Assembly: GCA_036936605.1 (NCBI GenBank)
Contig: JAUPFV010000001.1
Span: 210,039,138 to 210,103,137 of the forward strand
Length of the DNA stretch: 64,000 nucleotides
Source of the DNA: Limnanthes douglasii subsp. nivea
Lineage: Eukaryota > Streptophyta > Magnoliopsida > Brassicales > Limnanthaceae
Direction: 5' to 3'
The notes beneath the pieces are model-generated. The model was not told the DNA's origin, did not search any database, and saw nothing but the letters and a program-made list of their open reading frames with translations. The position numbers and the translations under genes were made by a program. Position 1 is the stretch's first letter; each line of letters opens with the position of its first letter. Below are positions 54,093 to 63,027 of this stretch, piece by piece.

Positions 54093-56546
54093 TCAGGACT
54101 CTTCCATCCTTGTCTTCCAGCCAATAGTTCCAGGTTTGAGCCTTTCAACAACCACATAAGGTTCTTCCCAAGTTGGGGCCAATTTTCCGAGCAGCTTTTC
54201 TTTGGTGTGTAAGAAGACTTTCCTCAATACTTTGTCCCCCGGCTGAAAATATCTTCTTTTAACTTTAGAAGCAAATCTTCTCCTCATCAAACCCTGATAA
54301 TGTGCAACTCTAAGGTGAGCTTTAACTCGTCTTTCTTCCACTAGATCGAGTTGACCTCTGATTGCCACTTCGTTAGCACATTCGGAGAAGTGGTGAACAC
54401 GAAATGATGGAAGAGTTGTTTCTATAGGAGTTACTGCATCCATCCCATAAACAAAAGCAAAGGGTAACTCCTGAGTTGCTGCCCCAGGTGTCGTCCGATA
54501 GGCCCACAAGACCTCTTGTAAATAACTAGGCCACTTTCCAGCAGCCCCTTCCAAATTCTTCTTTAAACCGGACAAAATAGTTCTGTTAGCCACTTCAACC
54601 TGGCCATTTTCTTGTGGGTGGAAAGGTGAAGAGAAACAATGTTGTATACCCCTTGAGGCACATAAACTTTCCATTTCCCTATTGTCGAACAGTGGCCCAT
54701 TGTCTGTTGTTATCTTTCGTGGGACACCAAATCTGAAACAGATGTTGGATAGAATGAATTTTATGACAGCTTTTGATGGTGTTCCTGCTAGAGGGGCTGC
54801 TTCAATCCATTTCGAAAAGTAGTCTATAGCAACAATTATAGTTCTGCGCCCTCCGGATGCCATAGGGAGAGGTCCCACTAAATCCAACCCCCATCGAGCA
54901 AAAGGTATATGCTCAGAAATTGACTCTAAAGGAATGGTTGGGACATGAATTTCATTGCTATACCTTTGGCATGGGTCACAGCTTCTTACCAGCCCCTTAG
55001 CATCTTGCATGATAGATGGCCAATAGTAGCCGGCCAGTAAAACTCTCCTCGTTAAAGCCCTGAATCCACAATGAACTGACCCCTCACCATCATGCAATTC
55101 GGAGAGGACTACCTGAGACTCATCATCCCCCAAACAGCGCAGAAGAGGTTTACTGTAAGACTTTTTATATAGAATGTCTCTCAGTATGATAAAACCACGA
55201 GCCTTGTATTTTAATTTTCTTGCTAGTGATTTATCCGGAGGCACGACGCCATCGGAGAGGTATTGCAGGAGAGGAAATCTCCAATCCTGAGGTTTTTTTA
55301 TTTGTACTTCAAAAATTTCTTCTTTTTTACCCATACTAAGTTGAATGGAGGGGCTCTCCAGCACATGGATCCATGGATACGACTTTGTATATGCTATGGT
55401 TGCCAATGAATCTACCAACTCATTTTCTGTCCGGGGTATATGCTCATAAATAACGCTTTTAAACTTGAGTGCTTCATTTTTAAGAAGAAGTAAATACTTC
55501 ACTAGCTGCTCCTTTTTAGCCTCAGATTGACCTTGGGAATGGTGGATAAGAAGGTGGGAGTCACTTAGTAGCTTGACCCTCTTAGCTCCACAAATATAGG
55601 CTAACTTTAAACCAGCTATAGCCGCTTCGTACTCAGACTCATTATTAGAAGCCCTGAAAGCAAAACATATAGCTTGGTATATTTTGTCACCATATGGAGA
55701 AGTCAAACACACTCCTGCACCACATCCCATAGTGCTGGATCCACCATCCGTCCGGACGACCCAGACCTTTTTGTATTTCATGTCAGTAGCCTGCTCTGAA
55801 TCTCTGTCGGAGTGAAATTCAACCAAAAAATCAGCCACAGTTTGGGCTTTGTCTGCTGTTCGGGGAGAAAAATCTATATCGAAGTCCCCTAATTCTACCG
55901 ACCACTTAGTCATCCTGCTTGAAATATCTGCCTTTTGGAGAACATTCTTCAAAGGAAAAGATGTCCGGACGATAATAAGATGAGCCTGGAAATAAGGCCT
56001 CATTTTTCTAGCAGCTATTACCAAGGCCAACGCTAATTTTTCAAGTTTCAAATAACGCTTTTCTGTATCTATCAAACTTTTGCTGATGTAGTACACTGGA
56101 TGAGGGTAATTATCCACTTCTCTCACCAACACAGCACTGATGGCACAACTTGAAACTGCCAAGTATACGAAGAGTGTCTCCCCATCAACTGGTTTAAACA
56201 AGGTTTTGGGGGAGGACATGTGCTTCTTGATCTCATTAAAAGCCTCATCACACTGTGAGGTCCAATCGAATCCCTTTGCACCCTTCAAGGTTTGAAAAAA
56301 CGGGGCGCACCTGTCTGAAGACCTTGAGATAAATCTGTTTAAAGCAACCAGCCTCCCCGTTAGCCGTTGTACTTCTTTAATATTTCGAGGAGGCTCCATG
56401 TGGAACAGAGCGTTAAGCTGGTCCGGATCGGGCTGTATCCCATGCTCACTTATAATATAGCCTAGAAACTTCCCGGATTGCACTCCGAACACACATTTCT
56501 CAGGATTTAACTTCAAATTCACTTTCACCAAGTTGGTAAAAGTTTC
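54093..56546 (-). CDS. RT thumb, RNase H and integrase of the Tat-like element (812 codons open)
   Basis: The stretch from 56531 is open for 812 codons. Residues 1-240 are the RT thumb and connection (GYIISEHGIQPDPDQLNALF, YYISKSLIDTEKRYLKLEKL). RNase H follows (VVRTDGGSSTMGCGAGV, ESEYEAAIAGL, LLSDSHLLIHH). The integrase zinc finger has HDGEGSVHCG and RSCDPCQRY, and the DDE core has WGLDLVGPLP, TDNGPLFDN and PQENGQVEVANRTI with all three acids kept. The C-terminal domain (RRYFQPGDKVLRKV) ends at 54093. It lacks its own start and is cut off from the first RT half by one stop. Confidence 0.9.
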   Translation of the reverse strand, partial: ETFTNLVKVNLKLNPEKCVFGVQSGKFLGYIISEHGIQPDPDQLNALFHMEPPRNIKEVQRLTGRLVALNRFISRSSDRCAPFFQTLKGAKGFDWTSQCDEAFNEIKKHMSSPKTLFKPVDGETLFVYLAVSSCAISAVLVREVDNYPHPVYYISKSLIDTEKRYLKLEKLALALVIAARKMRPYFQAHLIIVRTSFPLKNVLQKADISSRMTKWSVELGDFDIDFSPRTADKAQTVADFLVEFHSDRDSEQATDMKYKKVWVVRTDGGSSTMGCGAGVCLTSPYGDKIYQAICFAFRASNNESEYEAAIAGLKLAYICGAKRVKLLSDSHLLIHHSQGQSEAKKEQLVKYLLLLKNEALKFKSVIYEHIPRTENELVDSLATIAYTKSYPWIHVLESPSIQLSMGKKEEIFEVQIKKPQDWRFPLLQYLSDGVVPPDKSLARKLKYKARGFIILRDILYKKSYSKPLLRCLGDDESQVVLSELHDGEGSVHCGFRALTRRVLLAGYYWPSIMQDAKGLVRSCDPCQRYSNEIHVPTIPLESISEHIPFARWGLDLVGPLPMASGGRRTIIVAIDYFSKWIEAAPLAGTPSKAVIKFILSNICFRFGVPRKITTDNGPLFDNREMESLCASRGIQHCFSSPFHPQENGQVEVANRTILSGLKKNLEGAAGKWPSYLQEVLWAYRTTPGAATQELPFAFVYGMDAVTPIETTLPSFRVHHFSECANEVAIRGQLDLVEERRVKAHLRVAHYQGLMRRRFASKVKRRYFQPGDKVLRKVFLHTKEKLLGKLAPTWEEPYVVVERLKPGTIGWKTRMEES

Positions 56547-57320
56547 TTAGAGGTCAGCCAAGTGCAATTGCTCATCCACACTCTTCACCATCATATCATC
56601 GATGTATACTTCCATATTCCTTCCAATCTGATCAGCAAAGGCTTGGTTTACCAATCTCTGATAAGTAGCCCCAGCATTTTTCAACCCAAATGGCATTACC
56701 TTATAGCAATGAAGACCCCTGTCAGTGACAAATGTGGTATGCTCTTGATCCTTCGGATCTACTTGGATTTGATTGTATCCGGAGAAAGCATCCATAAAGG
56801 ATAGTAGCTTGTTCCCAGAGGTGGAGTCTACTAGTTGGTCAATCCGGGGAACTAGATACAAATCTTTTGGGCAAGCTCTATTGAGATCTGTGAAGTCAAT
56901 GTACATGCGCCACTTGCCATTTTTCTTTTTTACCAGAACTGGATTGGCAGTCCACAAAGGATATTGGGACTCCTTGATATGCCCCATCTTTGTGAGCTTG
57001 TCAACCTCTTGTACACTAACATCAGCCTTTTCTTTGGAAAAAGCCCTTCTCTTTTGAACCACTGGTGATATGTCTTTCCGGACGGATAAGTGATGTGATA
57101 TCACATCTGCTGGAACCCCCAGTAACATCAGCATTGCACTAAGCAAAAACGTGCTGATAGATTTTCAAAAACTTTAGCATCTCACTTTTCAAATCATGTG
57201 GTATTTTAGACCCTATCTTGACGCTTTTTCCTTCTTCTAAACAATGTGTCTCTACCTCTTCGATCGGTATTAACACTCCAGGGGTCTCTCTGGGGTCATC
57301 AATTTCACCCTCACCCTCAG
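56547..57320 (-). pseudogene. Reverse transcriptase, first part
   Basis: The linker (EGEIDDPRETPGVLIPIEEV, GSKIPHDLKSEMLKFLKIYQ) lies in the gag frame. A frame change near 57120 leads into VPADVISHHLSVRKDISPVV, QYPLWTANPVLVKKKNGKWR, SFMDAFSGYNQIQVD, MPFGLKNAGATYQRLVNQAF and VYIDDMMVK (YIDD intact). A TAA at 56547 ends the stretch in the thumb. The following long ORF continues in the same frame. The enzyme would copy element RNA to DNA inside the particle. Confidence 0.9.
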
Positions 57321-57336
57321 AAAGTCCCTCATATTG

Positions 57337-57861
57337 TTATTGCTCATTGATTCGAACTGCCCCCAACGTCCGGGGAGCTAGGGCTGTAGCATAACATTCT
57401 CTTGCAACCTTTTGACTGCTCCGGACAACTCCCACCTGTCCCTGAACAACATATTTCAAACATTGGTGGACTGTTGAAGCCACTGCATGCATCCTAGAGA
57501 GCCAAGACCTCCCTAAAATAGCATTATAGCAAGTGGGACAATCCACCACGATAAAAAGTATCCTGACCATCTTCTTGAATGGGCCATTGCCCAATATAAA
57601 TTCCTCTTCGAACTCCCCGATCACATCTGCTGAGCTGTCAGTAAAGCCCACAATTGATCTGTCTGTACTCTGAATTACAGCTGGATTTTTCATTCTCTTG
57701 TATGTGGTTAAGAAAAGGATATTGGCTGAGCTTCCAATATCCACCAGAATTCGTCTTACGTCATTGCCCCCAATAGATGCCCCTATGACAACAGCATCTT
57801 CATGAGGGCCAGCTATATCTCTTAAATTATCTTCATCAAAAACAATGAAGGGGAATGGAAT
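57337..57861 (-). pseudogene. Protease of the Tat-like element
   Basis: In frame with gag but after a stop, the text reads IPFPFIVFDEDNLRDIAG, then IGASIGGNDVRRILVDIGSS. The catalytic DTGSS box has become DIGSS. TDRSIVGFTDSSADVIGEFE, PTCYNAILGRSWLSRMHAVA and a stop at 57337 follow. The altered active-site loop suggests reduced or no activity. Confidence 0.8.
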
Positions 57862-59679
57862 TTATGATTGATAGGAAGTCATGCCTCCTTCTAGCTGGGT
57901 GGCCAAAGTATGAACGTGCCTCTTCCTCGAAGAAGCAGTAGGAGCTGTCATAGTATCTCCTCCGAAAATTGTAAGTGACTCAAAAAACGTAATGAGCCCG
58001 GAGACTGTCCTAGAACATTCCTCAATTGCACCCACTCTATTTCGAGTTGGATGAGGATCCAAGTATTCAGATTCCACATCAAACCTTTCGATTATAACCA
58101 TGGCTCCCTCCGGAGCAGCATTACTTGGACCAACCCGGTGAGTATTGTCAGGCATGTTACCTCCTCTTCTTTTAACGTAAGCCCCCAGATTCCCCCTCTC
58201 AATCAAGTTCTGAACCTCTTGTTTTAAAGCTATACAATCATGGGTGGTATGGCCAGTGTCATTGTGATACTGGAAGAAAGAGTTATTACAGTGTTCTCTA
58301 GGGAATTGTAGCGTGGCTGGTCTTCTATAGTGCACCTCTTCTTTTGTTTTATCATAAATGGTGGCCACACTTTCTTTCAATTCTGCGAACCACTCCGGTT
58401 GAACCTAAGGCCCTCTCTTGTTTCTGGATTGCTGACTCTGAGCAGGAGCATCTGGCTGAGACTGAGCTTTAGCCCTACCATGCCCCTGTCCGGTCTCCTT
58501 TGCCTTGTTCCCGGACTGATTATGATTGGGATTTGGTGCCACAGGGGCGGACCTCACCTGCCTGTGCACCCTTGTTTTCTTTGTTTCATCAACGTTAATC
58601 TGTTTTCCAACCTAATTCAGTAACCATCCCCAAGTCATTGCCTTCTTTCTGGTCACCGAATCAGCCATATTTCCAGGGTTCAAGCCCTGCCTTAGAGATG
58701 ATATCGCAACCTGCTCGAAGCAGTCAGCCAACCCATTCTTGGTATTCACAAAACGACTTATATATTCTTTTAAGGACTCGTTCGGTTCCTGAGCACAATG
58801 GATTATTGTGTCTACAATGCCCTTTAGCTCTTTACTCCCAACGAACTGCCTTCGAAAGGCCACCCAAAAAGTATCGAAATTCTTGATACACCCTTGTGGT
58901 AAGCTGTTATACCATTTTAGAGCACTCCCCGTAAACGATTGGGAGAATGCTCTACAAAGTAGTTTATCATCGTCATCAAAGTTCATCATGAAGTTTTTAA
59001 ATTGTTCCAAATGGTTATCCGGATCAGTACTGCCATCGTACTTTTCCATTTTGGTGTTATCGAACCTCTTAGGGAGGTTTCCGGACAGAATTTTAGAAGA
59101 CAATGGAGATTGCCTCCAATTCCGACCACGACTGAATACAGTATCCTCATTGGGAGTTGCAAAGATACCTGGTTCATCGTGGAAGGCAAAAGGATCCATC
59201 AGCATCCGGTCTATATGCCTCCGGCTGTGTGATGTCCCTTTGCCAATATTCCTCTTCATCCTTCCATGTCTATCCCTTTTCCTCGAATAATTTTTGATCT
59301 GCTTTTGTTTCTTTTTAGTTCGACCCTCATCGCTACTAGAGGATAAGGATTCTTCAACTCCCTCATCATCCGAAGAGCTATCAGAAGACTCTGAGCCTGA
59401 GTCAGAATTCTCCACTGGCTTAGACCGGTGAGACTTTTTGGAGCTGGCATGAGTCTTTTTGGTACTCACATGAGTCTTTGAAGGCTCATGCTCTCTAGGT
59501 TTATCGGTGTGATGAGCAACTGATGCTTTTGACTTTTCTTTCATGCCCATCTTAGCCTTTTCTGCCCTCAGAGCTTCTATTTTACCCTTTAACCTATCGC
59601 GCTCTTCGATAGTGTACTCATCGTTTTCACCCACCACTTCGAGCAAAGCTGGTGGTACTTCCGGGACGTCCGGATTCAT
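57862..59679 (-). pseudogene. Gag of the Tat-like element
   Basis: The first ATG is at 59679 (MNPDVPEVPPALLEVVGEN). The open frame extends upstream without one. A Lys/Ser/Glu-rich part (SDSGSESSDSSSDDEG) precedes the gag core: KMEKYDGSTDPDNHLEQFKN, GSALKWYNSLPQ and FRRQFVGSKELKG. The C-terminal part contains YHNDTGHTTHDCIALKQEVQ and IERGNLGAYVKRRGG. TAG stops interrupt it at 58612 and about 58408. Both are one change from sense codons in relatives (CAA/CAG at the first). TAA at 57862 precedes the protease in the same frame. Gag would assemble cytoplasmic particles around the RNA. Confidence 0.9.
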
Positions 59680-59730
59680 TCGGACTGACTTTTCTTGCTG
59701 GTTTCGAATGCTTGATTCAGGCACCTTCTT

Positions 59731-59751
59731 CTCCTACTGTGGTCGCTAATT
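59731..59751 (-). other. Primer-binding site of the Tat-like element
   Basis: On the minus strand AATTAGCGACCACAGTAGGAG follows the LTR end CCTCACCA. The likely original form is TTGGCGACC... as in related sites. The tRNA was not determined. Confidence 0.7.
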
Positions 59752-60158
59752 TGGTGAGGTTAATTATCGTTTGAGGGTAAATTTGTAATTTGTCTGGAGG
59801 TTTGTGGAAGTGTATGGGTGTTTTATATTTAGAGTAGAAAGTAGAGGGAGAATTAAGCAGCCTGGTTGTATTTAATTTTCATTACCCACATTTAATGCAG
59901 GTGGTTGGGTATTTATACCCTTACATTTGGGCCTTATGGGTTCTCGGGTCATGTTTAATGGACCCGGGTCATGTTTAAAGACCCATGAGCTCTAAGTAGG
60001 AGAGCAAGTAGCTTAGTCAAGAAGTGTTTAGGTTTTTTAGTACTTTTGTCATAGTTCAAACAGCTCAATGGGCTGTGTGTTCGAAGTGTCCTGTCCGGTC
60101 CGGTGAGTTTGGTCTGATTTGTCCTTGTCCAGAGAGGAGGCCGAATTCGGACTCATCA
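59752..60158 (-). repeat. 5' LTR of the Tat-like element
   Basis: It lies next to the primer-binding site and gag. On the minus strand the promoter-like GGGTATAAATACCC is present near 59920, about 170 bp before the LTR end. Confidence 0.95.
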
Positions 60159-60163
60159 AAGGT
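60159..60163. other. Right target-site duplication AAGGT
   Basis: This is the second copy of the 5-bp duplication that flanks the Tat-like element. It is followed by the MULE coding sequence. Confidence 0.95.
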
Positions 60164-62064
60164 AACCTATGTGTTTTCCTAAGGAAACATCCTCCACATG
60201 CTACCCGATCTACTCATATAATTCTAGAACGTAAAATAGCAAACATCAATATCTTTAGACCCGCATGTGACACATGATTTTTGGTCAAAACACCATCAAA
60301 ACCGGGAATTGTTCGAAACTTATTTCGCTCAAACAATTCGACGATCCCCGCATGCTGCTTCGTTAATAAGTTGTGAACTTTTTCCCAAAAAATCTCAAAA
60401 TTGTATTGATTAGTCCCAAGGTATTTTTTGAGAGACGAGTGAGCACCCTCCGTCCTACATAATATAAGTATAAAATTATGACCTTATTTTAGAAGAGATA
60501 TAATAGCTAAACCAAAAATTGGATAAAATGACAAACCTATTTGTAGTTGTTTGGCCATAATATTGTATCTTCGATACGTAAGAAACTTGTCAAAATATTT
60601 TGTTATCCCCACGTCCATAACGTGTGCAAAACACTTGGGTTGAGAGGCGAACATATCCTTCAATGTGGCTATATTCTTTTTGTAGCTCTTAACCGTGTTT
60701 GCTCTGGCAAGGTAGCCATAAAACTCAACAAATTGTTTCGCAACCACATCATCGTGGAATATCTTTCGGACCGTCCCAAGAATGTTCTTACTAATATGCC
60801 ACGTGCATAGCAAGTGGTGTGTGCCCAGAAAAATATCGTCGATTGCTTGCATGAAGCTAACTCTCGATCGGAAAAAATAACGCTCGGAAATGCGCACACG
60901 TTATCCATCATCAAACCACGAAGTGTTTCCAAAGCCCATACATAATTTGCTATCTTCCCTCCGCTCAAAAACACATACGCAACGGCAAATGTAATGTAAG
61001 TCGACGTTAAACGAACAATCTCTAATAAAGGCATCGTATACCTAGTCGTCTTGTACTTACAATCAATGAATAACACATTAGGGAATGTACGTAAGAAGTC
61101 TATGCTCGTAGGATGTGCAAAAAAACAATCGGTTATCACCTTTGAATCATCTTTCAAACGCTCCCATGTGGAGTATCCATTATCCTTCAATTTCGTCAAC
61201 AAATGTTGCATTTGCGTTTGTTCCCCATGCTCAACACATGGATGTTTTGGGCGGCAATTGTAGATTGCACGCATGTTGGAAATGTTCTCGGGATATTGGT
61301 ACTTCAAACCGTTATATATCTCCCTAGGACGCGAACCGAGGTGAGACAAACTACGAACTAGTTCCTCTTCATCCCGTTTTAGCCTACAAATGCGGAATGA
61401 CCATCTAAGCGAACGTAGGGTTCGTGATTATGCGTACCATTTATCACCTCCAAACGTCATTTCATGGCTAGTACGTCGATCAGATGACCTTTTAACGCAA
61501 ACGGACAATTACATTTCTTCATCGATGTTTTCCTCTTTCTTAACGTTTCCGCCTTCGCTTTTGATACAAGTACACCGTATCTCTCTCAAACGTAATCTAA
61601 CCTAGGAGTTCTTCCTCATTTCCGGCTATCGTAAAGCTTTATAATCGTGACGAACTTAACATTTTTCGATTCAATGTCTACAAAAGCATTCAATTCGTCT
61701 TTCGTAAATAAACTATCCGTTTTGAATATTCTAGTGTAGTCGGCATCTATAAATGGAGGCTGTGCAGGTTCCTTCTACAAAATATAACATTGCAATCTAT
61801 AAGTTTCTCTAACAGTGTAGTCGCACGAGACATGTCTTTAAAGCTTTCGCACGCGACAACATTTGAACATAGTCGCATGAAGATACGTGACGCATAGGGG
61901 ATGAGTGTCGCACGTTCTTGCGACAAAGACGATGTTCATCGCCCGATGTTCGTGCGACCAGACCAAAAACGTAAAAACAAAGTTTAGCTTCTTACCTCCA
62001 TGCGGTAAGCTTCCTCCTTGTCTACCAAGTATTCCAAAAAGACACTCATTTCATCATTGTCCAT
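60164..62064 (-). pseudogene. MULE transposase, N-terminal and catalytic part
   Basis: A first exon (62064-61996) encodes MDNDEMSVFLEYLVDKEEAY. A donor GAG/GTAAGAA and an acceptor TTTTGTAG (exon 2 from 61774) keep the frame. The zinc-binding FAR1-like part has KKCNCPFALKG and NGTHNHEPYVRLDGHS. The catalytic region reads TFPNVLFIDCKYKTTRY (first Asp), PLLEIVRLTSTYITFAVAY, FPSVIFSDRELA (second Asp), LCTWHISKNIL and, after an intron (60536-60455), TEGAHSSLKKYLGTNQ with the Glu. The SWIM finger starts CGGCFLRKTHR and is cut by the gypsy element. Frameshifts near 61350-61620 and 60890 and stops at about 61620 and 60208 make it non-functional. Confidence 0.85.
61820..61958. repeat. Right array of spaced palindromes
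   Basis: GTCGCACGAGAC (61820), TTCGCACGCGAC (61846) and GTCGCATGAAGA (61872) are 26 bp apart. A weak unit lies at 61889. An 18-bp unit GTCGCACGTTCTTGCGAC follows at 61907, and a longer imperfect palindrome ends in GTGCGAC at 61958. As in the left array, the long palindromes lie on the outer side and the short ones inside. The array lies in the proposed first intron of the transposase gene. Confidence 0.85.
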
Positions 62065-62100
62065 GGATACTCCGATTTTTGGTTCTTTGTGGTGAGATTT

Positions 62101-62470
62101 TATGGTTTGGATAAAAAAATTGTAACTTTTAGGGTTTATTGGGTTTATGGTAGTAAATATTGATAGAAAGCTTGTGGATTTAGGGTAACAAAGGATGGAT
62201 TTCAGATTTTGGATTGATTTTGAGGATAAATGGCATGATAGTAATTAGTTAGAGGGAGAAGGATAATTTGGAAATTTCAAGTTTGAGTTTGAAAAAAGAA
62301 AGGGATAGGATGAGATATCTATTAAAATGTATCTTATTTCTAGTCTGATTCTTGTACAAATTCTCAATATTTTAGCCCTTTGAACCTATTCATTATTGGG
62401 CTTTAAATTTGACTATCTTGTAAACCCCTTCTTTTGGGCCTTTTCACTTTAATAAAGTTCTTTATATGGA

Positions 62471-62514
<44 letters not shown>

Positions 62515-63027
62515 GCTCTCAATATATAAATATAAATAATGGTTAAAAAATTTGATGGCCTATTGGCAATTGACACCCGTTACAAATTAGTTACTAAAGT
62601 TTAGTCGTGTCTAAACTAATCATGTTTAAAAAATATTACAATATGAATTAACCATAAGGTGACACTTGACATTCAAATTATAATTTTTTTTGTTACGAAT
62701 ATGGCTACGAGATATTTCACATGCAAAATATCATTTTTTTATGATAAACGGAACAAAAATCAATAATAGCGCGATTACAAACACGATCAATAACTATTTT
62801 ATAAAAAAAAAAAACCAAAATAAAATTAAAGATATTTTGGATATGAAATATGTGAGGAACATGTTTATAGAAATAAAATTATAATTTTAAATTTTACATT
62901 TCACATGTCAGTCGTATCACTCTATTGTTAATTTGCAACATTTTTAAACATGGATGATTGGTTTTACCTACGAAGAAACTTTAATATGTGTCGACACCGA
63001 TGACTGCTCAGGCTATAAATAATAGAG
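62101..63027. other. AT-rich spacer with microsatellite
   Basis: No gene was recognised. The right end of the MULE probably lies in 62100-62350. An AT microsatellite is at 62471-62511. Confidence 0.5.
62471..62511. repeat. (AT)n microsatellite
   Basis: About 40 bases of AT dinucleotide with one CA interruption near 62480. Confidence 0.95.

Larger units (their letters stand above)
49753..60158 (-). mobile_element. Tat-like Ty3/gypsy element, complete with both LTRs (10.4 kb)
   Basis: Two 407-bp LTRs in direct orientation, both TGGTGAGG...ACTCATCA, and a 5-bp TSD define the element exactly. Transcription of pol is on the minus strand, so the right LTR is the 5' LTR. Going left come primer-binding site, gag, protease, RT, RNase H, integrase, an antisense ORF on the plus strand, polypurine tract and 3' LTR. 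I counted 12 mismatches between the LTRs (about 3%), so insertion is fairly recent. Stops in gag, before protease and in RT plus a frameshift at the RT start make it non-autonomous now. Confidence 0.95.
46090..62100. mobile_element. Mutator-like element with PMD gene and MULE transposase
   Basis: Two genes converge: a plant mobile domain gene (plus strand, about 46.1-48.5 kb) and a MULE transposase (minus strand, starting at 62064 and ending at 49145). Both are decayed. The transposase is split by a gypsy element at 49753-60158. Without it the unit would be about 5.6 kb. Near each outer end lies an array of GTCGCA..TGCGAC palindromes, and the two arrays mirror each other. PMD domains are known from MULEs as well as from host MAIN-like genes. 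The exact borders and any TSD were not found. Confidence 0.7.

Noticed and set aside
61051..61327. Plus-strand open frames in the MULE region
   Set aside because: They are shadows of the transposase coding sequence on the minus strand.
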